Source: Nitrososphaerota archaeon
GTDB lineage: Archaea > Thermoproteota > Nitrososphaeria > Nitrososphaerales > JAHFOH01
NCBI GenBank assembly: GCA_023266955.1
Contig: JAHFOH010000054.1
Coordinates: 1 to 7,856, forward strand
Direction of reading: 5' to 3'
Length of the DNA: 7,856 nt
Within the stretch, counting starts at the first letter, position 1; each line of letters begins with the position of its first letter. Of the stretch, positions 1-5,475 are shown piece after piece. Below the pieces are notes generated by a model that was not told the DNA's origin, searched no databases, and saw nothing but the letters and a program-made list of their open reading frames with translations. A program made the translations under genes and the position numbers.

Positions 1-78
1 AGCGACAGCTGCTAAGAGCAAGGCCGCTCACGCCCAACGACCGTCCCACCACCCACGAAAATCATCCTCCAACTCTCC

Positions 79-1068
79 CTAGAGATGCAGCATGACCTGT
101 ACTATGCGTGCGACAATTATCGCTACCACTGACAGTATCACGGCAAGTAGCCGAGTGAATATTACTGTGTCGAACGGCCATGTGTTTATGCCTTGAATAT
201 CGCGTTGGACTTCCTTGATAACCAGCAGTTCGGTGTGAAGCTTTTGGTCCGGGTCTTCACTATTTTCCTCAAACTGCTGCATGATGTGAGTGTATCGTGA
301 CTTAATCCGTCTCAGCTTCTCCTGTTTCGCTGAAACCAGCTTCTGATGAAGGCTGTGTAGAGGGAGTAGAAAGAAGACGGAACCTAGCAAGAACATCCCC
401 ACAAAGAAGATTTGGACCTGTGGTCCCGTTATCACAAGATTAGGTAAAGTAATCATGGCCAAGGCTGCCAAGTAAACCAGCGTCAGCCTCATCGTCGTTG
501 ACGCAAAGGGTCTCAGTCCCAATGTTCTGTCTTCTGTGAAGGGTTTAAGCTTCAGTGACAGTTTTCCCATTTGCCTTACGCTGTACATAGAGTATATCCA
601 AGTCCAGATTAGGGTGGATGGAGCGATGCCCCATATTATCCAAGGGGTTTGAGCAACTATCTTCTGCACAAATGAATAAGACGTTGGATACGTGTTAGAT
701 GATATGAACAATGGTGTAACGACTAGGTTCGTCGCTGTCCAGGCAAGCAGCACCGTCCGGAAACTGTAGAGACTACGCATACTTGGTGGCTCTCCTTCAT
801 CGCTCAATGATTGAGTGTATTCCCGTAAGCTTTCAATCCTCACGCGTATGTAGCGAGATGCCAGCAAACAGTAGAGTCCAACAAGCAGAGGAAATGGAGA
901 AATCTGGACATGTGTTGTGAACATGTCCCAAAGGTAGGGATAAAACACGGCTAGCGCAGGGTACAACAGAAAGAAGGGTACTCCCCCTACTGCAATACCT
1001 ACTGCCCACGTTGGAAGACTCAGTCGCGCCGAGACGCGCTCAAACCAGAGCACAGAAGAACTACTCAA
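79..1068 (-). CDS. Polytopic membrane protein of unknown function with a long coiled-coil-like cytosolic loop
   Basis: A 329-residue integral membrane protein that I cannot assign to a named family. Hydrophobic segments lie at about residues 20-45, 54-72, 105-125, 140-163, 195-215 and 219-240. A charged, helical, coiled-coil-like stretch follows at about 243-290 (rich in K, R, E, Q), and a final membrane helix at about 303-326 ends the protein. No catalytic motif is visible. The start is a TTG at 1068. It is preceded by a strong Shine-Dalgarno run (AGGAGGT, about 1074-1080) with 6 nt spacing, which makes this start convincing. The gene lies 56 nt downstream of the DUF4386-like gene on the same strand and may share its transcript. 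A sensory or scaffolding role through the charged loop is conceivable, but nothing in the sequence proves it. Confidence 0.85.
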   Translation of the reverse strand: MSSSSVLWFERVSARLSLPTWAVGIAVGGVPFFLLYPALAVFYPYLWDMFTTHVQISPFPLLVGLYCLLASRYIRVRIESLREYTQSLSDEGEPPSMRSLYSFRTVLLAWTATNLVVTPLFISSNTYPTSYSFVQKIVAQTPWIIWGIAPSTLIWTWIYSMYSVRQMGKLSLKLKPFTEDRTLGLRPFASTTMRLTLVYLAALAMITLPNLVITGPQVQIFFVGMFLLGSVFFLLPLHSLHQKLVSAKQEKLRRIKSRYTHIMQQFEENSEDPDQKLHTELLVIKEVQRDIQGINTWPFDTVIFTRLLAVILSVVAIIVARIVQVMLHL

Positions 1069-1124
1069 TCACCCACCTCCTCCACCGTCTGCGGAAACGT
1101 AGGCATACGAATAAGTTGTAAGGC

Positions 1125-1847
1125 TCACTGACTGCTCACGTCCGCTACCTTTGAAGACCTCTTGTAGAGTGACCCACCCACACCTATGAACCAAATTATG
1201 AGGAGAATTGAGGAAATAATCCCAGTGAACTGCAACGTACCACCAATCAAATTACCGATGGCGCTGCCGATGTTCGCCACTCCCGCAGCTATTCCTATCC
1301 ATGCTAGCGAACGTGAGAAGGCTCCTTTGAGCATGGTTAAGGAGTATATGATTAATGCAGCACCAAAGAACAGGTAGAACACTCCAACAGATGCTTGGGC
1401 AAACGTGGTAGTAAATGTGAGAATTGAGACTATAGAAGCTCGCTCTGCAGCACCGGCCACAGCAAAACTATCCACAAATGGTCCCACTAAGGGGAAGCCC
1501 AAGAGCGCGTCCAGAATGAAAAACGGAAGGCTAGTGAGGGTCAGCGCTGTAGCAACGATTGCATTACGGTAATGAATGCCTTTCAGAAATGAGTACAAAA
1601 TGAGAAGAGCGGGGACCATAAGAAAGGAAGAAATTGTTTGAAAGATGAGTACGAGAGTAAACGTAGTCCTTTGACTTGGGTTGGGGGCAAAAAATAGGAG
1701 ATATGCTCCAATGTTCCCCCCTTGGAATTGTTTGAATAGTTCAGGGGGAGCTGAAAGGAAAACTACGATGCCCAGAGTCAAAGATGCGGCGAACGTTATG
1801 CCAGCGAGGATGGCTGATAGACCTCCCATCTTCTGAAAGCTAGTCAT
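1125..1847 (-). CDS. DUF4386-like integral membrane protein
   Basis: A 240-residue protein with about six hydrophobic segments (roughly residues 8-32, 63-86, 94-118, 140-168, 178-200 and 207-226). The overall pattern resembles the DUF4386 family: an N-terminal G-G-L-S-A-I-L-A-G helix, and near the C-terminus a R-S-L-A-W-I-G-I-A-A-G-V motif before the last helix. The function of that family is not established. The ATG at 1847 is preceded by GGAGG (1857-1861) with 9 nt spacing. The ATG overlaps the stop codon of the upstream 146-residue membrane protein gene by four bases (ATGA), so the two are very probably translationally coupled. No metal-binding or catalytic residues stand out. The family assignment is by remembered pattern, not by search. 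Confidence 0.85.
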   Translation of the reverse strand: MTSFQKMGGLSAILAGITFAASLTLGIVVFLSAPPELFKQFQGGNIGAYLLFFAPNPSQRTTFTLVLIFQTISSFLMVPALLILYSFLKGIHYRNAIVATALTLTSLPFFILDALLGFPLVGPFVDSFAVAGAAERASIVSILTFTTTFAQASVGVFYLFFGAALIIYSLTMLKGAFSRSLAWIGIAAGVANIGSAIGNLIGGTLQFTGIISSILLIIWFIGVGGSLYKRSSKVADVSSQ

Positions 1848-2284
1848 GACCGAGAGCCTCCAATAGATGCGTTCTGTGGTCTCTTGGTTTCAGTGTATGC
1901 CTTGAAGCTCTCCAGGGCGATGAGCATACTCAACACTGTCGCGACGAGTAGCTCCCAAGTCGATAATGGCGATAATGCAGGCATCTGCTGCTCTCCGATA
2001 AGGGACAACGGTATCCCAACAAGTAGAATTATCGCTAGGATCATACTGGCTAGGTATGCCCATGGCTTTCTTTTCCAACAGAAGGCAAGAAATACGGAGT
2101 AGGGGACAACTAATAACAGGCTTGCAAAAGCGCCGATGTCAAATGGATTTGTGAGGAGAAAAGGAACGGTTATCACGACGAAAAAGATGATGAAGGAGAT
2201 GATTAGCCCCATGGTCGCTTTCATGCTCACTGTAAGCAGTTGTGCGGACGCCTGTACTCTACCCTCCTTCAAGTAGAAGCGCAC
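1844..2284 (-). CDS. Four-segment membrane protein of unknown function
   Basis: A 146-residue protein with four hydrophobic segments at about residues 24-46, 51-70, 74-93 and 108-128, and a polar, basic tail. I do not recognise a family. The open frame begins at a GTG at 2284, only four codons after an in-frame TAA. An internal GTG (2230) and ATG (2224) just before the first membrane helix are alternative starts. No good ribosome binding site precedes the GTG at 2284; an AAGGAGGG stretch instead lies inside the frame at about codons 6-8, too far from the internal starts to decide. Its stop overlaps the ATG of the DUF4386-like gene (ATGA), indicating a two-gene coupled unit. The two products may act together in the membrane, which is inference from coupling only. 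Confidence 0.78.
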   Translation of the reverse strand: MRFYLKEGRVQASAQLLTVSMKATMGLIISFIIFFVVITVPFLLTNPFDIGAFASLLLVVPYSVFLAFCWKRKPWAYLASMILAIILLVGIPLSLIGEQQMPALSPLSTWELLVATVLSMLIALESFKAYTETKRPQNASIGGSRS

Positions 2285-2370
2285 CTCATTGTGTTATCTC
2301 GTAACTGCCACCTTTCGCATTGATTCACTGGGTGCCCACATCCATAACTTTTGTCATCACGGCACCTGAG

Positions 2371-2848
2371 CTACTGCCTCATCGTACGGTAAATATTGTA
2401 GACGAAGAGAAATTGCGCTATGATCCCAACAATGAACGCCCCAAAGAATCCGATGAATAGTGGTAATGTAGATGGCTGCGAGAAAGCCACCTCCCCCGAA
2501 ACACCACTCTCAATCAGGGATTCAACCAAAAAGCTGCCGTATACGAAGAGTAGGACCCCTATAGGAAGAGTAATGTTGGTGAGCCAGAAGTGAATGCGTC
2601 CCAGCCGCTCGCTGTACAGATTCTTCTCCGCTGCCTTTGGAACGAAATAGTAGATGCCACCAATGATTGCTAGGCTCGCCCACCCAAGGAGCATCGTATG
2701 GATCATAGCCAAGTCATAGAGCCGATGCGCCATCTCCTCCCGAAGCTGCGGTATTTCACCAAAGGCAGTCATCCAAAATGAACCAATCAGGAAGTAGATT
2801 AGTGAAACTTTTACAAAGTTAAAGGCAAGAACTTTAGATATTCTTCAT
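2371..2848 (-). CDS. Lone heme-copper oxidase subunit I-like module (helices X-XII), 5' end frameshifted
   Basis: The intact part from ATG 2772 encodes 133 residues matching the helix X-XI region of cytochrome oxidase subunit I. A helix contains I-H-T-M-L-L-G-W, then I-Y-Y-F-V-P-K, then Y-S-E-R-L-G-R-I-H-F-W-L, followed by two more membrane helices. The proline 20 residues after the His matches helix X of the oxidase. The His therefore aligns with the heme a ligand (bovine H378), while the heme a3 ligand (bovine H376) is Met here. The frame stays open upstream to 2845 and encodes a plausible first helix (V-S-L-I-Y-F-L-I-G-S-F-W) but has no ATG, GTG or TTG there. Removing one base near 2836 joins it to ATG 2848, which has GGAG 5 nt upstream, giving about 158 residues. 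That is the length I recall for stand-alone short paralogs annotated as cbb3-type subunit I. It cannot be a complete oxidase; a small heme-binding membrane protein is possible. Confidence 0.75.
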
Positions 2849-2931
2849 CACCGCTCCAGTACAAGTTTCTTGCTGGATGGCTCATTCTGCAACTGATTCA
2901 GAAGTTGGCGATACACAGCGTCTGCCAACAT
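2848..2931 (-). CDS. Possible 27-codon ORF coupled to the oxidase-like module
   Basis: A short frame of 27 codons starts at ATG 2931 and ends with a TGA that overlaps the reconstructed ATG of the oxidase-like gene (TGATG). The peptide begins M-L-A-D-A-V-Y-R-Q-L-L-N-Q-L-Q and is polar, Gln/Leu-rich and probably helical, with no membrane segment or Cys. Its last codons contain the GGAG that serves as ribosome binding site for the next gene. It may be a leader peptide, the remnant of a longer gene, or chance. An in-frame TAA lies five codons upstream of its ATG and no ribosome binding site is visible, so support is weak. Confidence 0.25.
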   Translation of the reverse strand: MLADAVYRQLLNQLQNEPSSKKLVLER

Positions 2932-3265
2932 GAGTGTAGGGGTAGATTACGGTCTAATAATGGTGAGGCACGATTCTCAAGATTGAGAAACGTCCCAACG
3001 AGTCTTGTGTTTGATCTTTCAATTTCTTGAAGCTCTGATGAAAAGCCTGTCAGAGGGAAAGAACTGGGACAAAGCGCTTATCGGCTTCGGTTGAACATAC
3101 TATCCCGACAAGTTCAATAAACTAAAGATTGAAAGCGACATCGCTCTGGCGGGGGTCGTGCCGGAATATTCGCTTGAGCCCTAAACTGAAAAGGGCTTAG
3201 GAGAGCACTTAAAGAAGATCTTAAATCTGGTTCAGCGGTTTGCTTTCGATGTCATAAGGCTTTGA
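2930..3265 (+). pseudogene. Possible decayed coding frame ahead of the alkyltransferase gene
   Basis: This roughly 330-base stretch has no intact gene. One plus-strand frame, from ATG 2930 to a TGA at 3263-3265, is interrupted by TGA at 2984, TGA at 3092 and TAA at 3182. Between the stops it reads like protein, for example G-K-N-W-D-K-A-L-I-G-F-G, then T-Y-Y-P-D-K-F-N-K-L-K, then G-L-G-E-H-L-K-K-I-L-N. Its final TGA overlaps the TTG start of the alkyltransferase gene (TTGA), as expected for a coupled gene pair. I do not recognise a family. Three stops in 111 codons is only modestly fewer than chance, so this is a weak call based on residue composition and the terminal overlap. No RNA gene or repeat was seen here. 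Confidence 0.28.
3220..3227 (+). promoter_or_regulatory. Possible TATA box for the alkyltransferase gene
   Basis: The AT-rich element CTTAAATC is centred about 38 nt upstream of the TTG start at 3262. A transcript starting about 26 nt downstream of it would have a leader of about 12 nt. The match is weak and lies inside the possible decayed frame. Confidence 0.25.
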
Positions 3266-3594
3266 GACCTACGACCAAGAGTTTCTCCCAGCTTGTCTAT
3301 GATCTAACGAAGCAAATCCCGAAAGGAAAGGTCACGACCTACGGTATTCTAGCTCGTAGATTGGGCAGGCCAAAGGCTGGCAGGGCGGTGGGTAGAATAC
3401 TCGGGGCAAATCCGCACCCGATAGTCGTGCCGTGCCACAGAGTGGTAAAGTCGGACGGCACTCTGGGAGGCTACTCGGGACGTGGGGGTATTAGGACGAA
3501 GTTCGAACTGTTGGGACATGAGGGAGTCGAGATCAGAAATGATAGGGTCGACCTTTCGAAATTCTTGTTCAAGGATTTCAAAGCAAAGCCCTGA
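3262..3594 (+). CDS. ogt: Methylated-DNA--protein-cysteine methyltransferase, minimal DNA-binding-domain form
   Basis: A 110-residue protein consisting almost only of the C-terminal alkyltransferase domain. It directly reverses O6-alkylguanine damage by moving the alkyl group to its own cysteine, and acts once. The active-site motif P-C-H-R-V is at residues 57-61 with acceptor Cys58, so it is not an alkyltransferase-like protein with Trp at that position. Upstream are G-K-V-T-T-Y-G (22-28, including the Tyr that assists nucleotide flipping) and R-A-V-G (41-44, the Arg finger that inserts into DNA). G-G-Y-S-G-R follows the active site. The N-terminal ribonuclease-H-like domain of full-length Ogt/MGMT is absent, as in other short family members. 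The start is TTG 3262, because no other start precedes the conserved F-S-Q-L-V-Y-D-L. A weak AAGG lies just upstream. The neighbour on the right is convergent. Confidence 0.9.
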   Translation: MRPTTKSFSQLVYDLTKQIPKGKVTTYGILARRLGRPKAGRAVGRILGANPHPIVVPCHRVVKSDGTLGGYSGRGGIRTKFELLGHEGVEIRNDRVDLSKFLFKDFKAKP

Positions 3595-3660
3595 CCTTCC
3601 TATCTCCGAGAAGTATCAAGTAAATCAGTACTCTGACTTCTTCTTGCACTTTTCTTAACT

Positions 3661-3690
3661 CGTTCGTGCGATCTTCCACAAGTACGAACG
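3661..3690. terminator. Hairpin between convergent genes
   Basis: CGTTCGT (3661-3667) and ACGAACG (3684-3690) form a perfect 7-bp inverted repeat, extended by a G-T wobble and a C-G pair to about 9 bp around a loop of about 12 nt. It lies between the alkyltransferase gene and the convergent diiron gene. A T-rich stretch (about 3635-3656) precedes it on the plus strand. A transcription end for one or both genes is the simplest reading, although archaeal terminators depend mainly on T tracts. Confidence 0.4.
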
Positions 3691-3782
3691 CTACAACCTT
3701 CGGTTAACCATCGCCCCCAAAACTTAGATATTCCTGCACGGATGAAAGAACCACTAACAGGCGGTGGAAAGCGTCAACGAAG

Positions 3783-4754
3783 CTATGTGCCCGAGATACC
3801 TATTTCCGGAAGGTCGGGAAACGGGAGATTGTACTTCCCGATTTTCCTCTTCACATCGAGGATGGTTGATTTCCAAGCACTGCGCTTCTCTTCCAAAGTC
3901 AAAACGCCAAGACCTGCATCCCTCGCAATCTCCTCCATCCTCCTATGCACATCCATGAAATCTTTAGGTAACTGCCAAAACTCCTGTGGAGGCTCAAACA
4001 GGACCATCGATAGATAGACGAACCCATGCCTTAGTCTCTTCGGGATCAGCATCTTCTCTTCCTCGGCCAGACTTGGAATAGCATTCTCGAGGACAAACCA
4101 GGTGTATGCTAAGTGCCGTGATTCGTCTTTAGTTAGGTGACCAAATGCTTCTTGAAAAGCTGGATGTTCGGCTCGCAACTTCATTTCATGAAAGAGTTTA
4201 GACGCACAAGCCTCGCCCATCATGAAAGACGTAAAGATTAGTGGAAACCTGTACTTCTCATAGGCTTTGGCATAGCCCTTCCAGTACCTACCGCCATGGT
4301 AGTAAACCCATCTTACATTTCGAAGAGCTTTTGTATCCAAGTCAGTTTTGGGCTTCCAGCCCTTCAGGAAATAGGGGCACAGTCTGTTACATGCTCTCAT
4401 GCAGCATTCATCATGTCTACACTCATCCATGATTATCGTTCCAGTCACTCTTTGACTTGAAATGTTGTAATGATTTTCAGCTAGGTGAACCAACGCTTTC
4501 GAGAAGGCTGCCGCTGCATTATTTTCGAAGTTCGCCAACACGGCCCACCAATATGCCATGGCTGTTTTTTGGATAGGATCGTAGTCCTCAGGTCTAACGG
4601 CATTCCAGTCTATCGCTGCAGGATCCCAGTGCTCCTGTTTGGCTCGAGCGTACAGCTTGCTTAATTTAGGGTCTTCATCGTACCAGTTGAAAGGATAGAC
4701 GTTTGGCTGAGGAATTTCAGGAGGCTCTTCGGTTGAACGCGATTCAGAAGACAT
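3783..4754 (-). CDS. Ferritin-like (R2-like) diiron protein, probable oxygenase or oxidase
   Basis: A protein of 323 residues from ATG 4754, with an all-helical four-helix-bundle pattern and six plausible iron ligands. Numbering from a possible TTG start at 4763 (326 residues), these are E80 (in N-F-E-N), E114 and H117 (D-E-C-R-H), E184 (G-E-A-C-A-S) and E214 and H217 (D-E-S-R-H). This E..ExxH..E..ExxH order with about 30-residue spacings is that of the ribonucleotide reductase R2, acyl-ACP desaturase and AurF-type diiron superfamily. There is no signal peptide or membrane segment, so it is probably cytoplasmic. A cysteine cluster around the first ExxH (C115, C120, C121, C125, C129) is unusual. 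I chose ATG 4754 because a TATA box at 4783-4790 would place transcription start about 6 nt ahead of it. The substrate is unknown. The CopD-like gene is divergent. Confidence 0.85.
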   Translation of the reverse strand: MSSESRSTEEPPEIPQPNVYPFNWYDEDPKLSKLYARAKQEHWDPAAIDWNAVRPEDYDPIQKTAMAYWWAVLANFENNAAAAFSKALVHLAENHYNISSQRVTGTIIMDECRHDECCMRACNRLCPYFLKGWKPKTDLDTKALRNVRWVYYHGGRYWKGYAKAYEKYRFPLIFTSFMMGEACASKLFHEMKLRAEHPAFQEAFGHLTKDESRHLAYTWFVLENAIPSLAEEEKMLIPKRLRHGFVYLSMVLFEPPQEFWQLPKDFMDVHRRMEEIARDAGLGVLTLEEKRSAWKSTILDVKRKIGKYNLPFPDLPEIGISGT

Positions 4755-4782
4755 TGAAGTCAATAATCTTGAAAGTTAACTG

Positions 4783-4790
4783 TAATTTAC
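4783..4790 (-). promoter_or_regulatory. Archaeal TATA box for the diiron gene
   Basis: On the minus strand this reads GTAAATTA, preceded by the purine-rich AAAGC. It is centred about 32 nt upstream of ATG 4754, so the transcript would have a leader of only a few nucleotides. This agrees with the absence of a Shine-Dalgarno sequence before the ATG. Confidence 0.5.
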
Positions 4791-4876
4791 GCTTTTGGCT
4801 GCAGACCTAGCTATGATGCATGTAGGCGTGAACACTTACTAGATGACAATCGTTGCCAATGCGGCTCCGTCAGGTG

Positions 4877-4895
4877 AATGAAATTCAATTTCATT
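4877..4895. promoter_or_regulatory. Perfect 19-bp palindrome, probable operator
   Basis: AATGAAATT (4877-4885) and AATTTCATT (4887-4895) are exact reverse complements around a single central C. The site lies in the gap between the divergent diiron and CopD-like genes, ending 19 nt before the CopD-like TATA box. A wider, imperfectly centred inverted repeat (GCCAATG 4855-4861, CATTGGC 4892-4898) overlaps it. A dimeric helix-turn-helix regulator, possibly metal- or redox-sensing, is the likely ligand. The regulator itself is not in the window. Confidence 0.55.
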
Positions 4896-4914
4896 GGCGA
4901 GAAACGTCGTCTGG

Positions 4915-4922
4915 ATTTAAGT
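4915..4922 (+). promoter_or_regulatory. Archaeal TATA box for the CopD-like gene
   Basis: ATTTAAGT is centred about 30 nt upstream of ATG 4948, predicting a nearly leaderless transcript. No Shine-Dalgarno sequence lies before this ATG, which fits. Confidence 0.5.
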
Positions 4923-4947
4923 GAACAGCTAGTTAGTCGGTTTACTT

Positions 4948-5436
4948 ATGAGTCCGCTTAATGTCGCCATATTGTGGATCCATCTGCTTTCAGCCATCAT
5001 TTTCGTAGGCGGCTCGTTCTTCATTTGGCTCATAGTGGTGCCTGTGTCCCGAGTGTTGGCCAAAGATGAAAGAGAAAGGACGGACCTCGTGGCAAAGATA
5101 GCTAAGCGATTTGGTCAACTCGTTAACCCCACGCTTGGCATCCTATTGTTGACGGGGGTCTATAATGCGACGTGGTATCTTCCTTCTTTCGATTCTCTTT
5201 TCACGACCTTTCTGGGCCAGATACTCCTGCTAAAGGTCGCACTAGTAGCCGTCTTAGTGTTCCTCGTATACTTCAACAATATTGTCTACGCACGTAGAAT
5301 AGTGAAGCATGCAAGAGAAGGAAGGCTGCAAGATCTTCAAGAAGTGAGAAAAATAAGCAGACTAATCTCGTTCACGAACTTGGCACTAATGATTACGATC
5401 GTGTTACTATCCGTGGTCCTTCGGGCTCCACCCTAG
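4948..5436 (+). CDS. CopD-like four-helix membrane protein
   Basis: A 162-residue protein with four membrane helices at about residues 7-30, 56-73, 83-108 and 138-158. The pattern is that of the CopD (copper resistance D) and related DUF2269-type families: W-I-H-L-L-S-A-I-I-F-V-G-G-S-F-F in the first helix (His12), a V-P residue pair after it, a R-F-G-Q-L-V-N-P loop, and L-L-L-T-G-V-Y-N ending the second helix. CopD proteins are linked to copper movement across the membrane. In many short archaeal members copper transport is unproven, and a heme or structural role is equally possible. It has its own promoter, faces the diiron gene across a shared palindrome-bearing gap, and converges with the radical SAM gene only 39 nt away. 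Confidence 0.8.
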   Translation: MSPLNVAILWIHLLSAIIFVGGSFFIWLIVVPVSRVLAKDERERTDLVAKIAKRFGQLVNPTLGILLLTGVYNATWYLPSFDSLFTTFLGQILLLKVALVAVLVFLVYFNNIVYARRIVKHAREGRLQDLQEVRKISRLISFTNLALMITIVLLSVVLRAPP

Positions 5437-5449
5437 TGGACCGAATTGA

Positions 5450-5463
5450 GTGGCTACCGCCAC
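5450..5463. terminator. Small GC-rich hairpin in a convergent gap
   Basis: GTGGC (5450-5454) and GCCAC (5459-5463) pair around a 4-nt loop inside the 39-bp gap between the converging CopD-like and radical SAM genes. The stem is short and no T tract follows on either strand, so support is modest. Confidence 0.3.
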
Positions 5464-5475
5464 GACCGTCAGGAT

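Noticed and set aside
1..65. Possible start of another minus-strand gene leaving the left edge: GGAGG at 66-70 with GTG codons at 47-52, and a frame open to the edge.
   Set aside because: Only 17 codons are visible and spacing from GGAGG to the in-frame GTG (13 nt) is poor. The ATG 65 and GTG 56 frame closes after 17 codons, and the opposite strand is also open. Not enough to call.
2930..3265. Selenocysteine or pyrrolysine recoding of the in-frame stops upstream of the alkyltransferase gene.
   Set aside because: The stops are TGA, TGA and TAA. TAA is not recoded by these systems, no selenocysteine element is evident, and the residues around the stops match no known selenoprotein.
3695..3709. 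GGTTAACC palindrome and AACC-TTC-GGTT mini-hairpin in the convergent gap.
   Set aside because: The stems are only 4 bp and an 8-bp palindrome is common by chance. The stronger hairpin at 3661-3690 already accounts for the gap.
2830..3740. Near-repeat AACTT(T)AGATATTC at about 2830-2843 and 3721-3733.
   Set aside because: The match is about 13 bases with one indel. The first copy lies within probable coding sequence and no function or further copies are seen, so chance is likely.
3742..4017. Plus-strand open frame overlapping the end of the diiron gene.
   Set aside because: It is antisense to a gene with six conserved metal ligands. Its translation is low-complexity Ser/Arg-rich and typical of a shadow frame.
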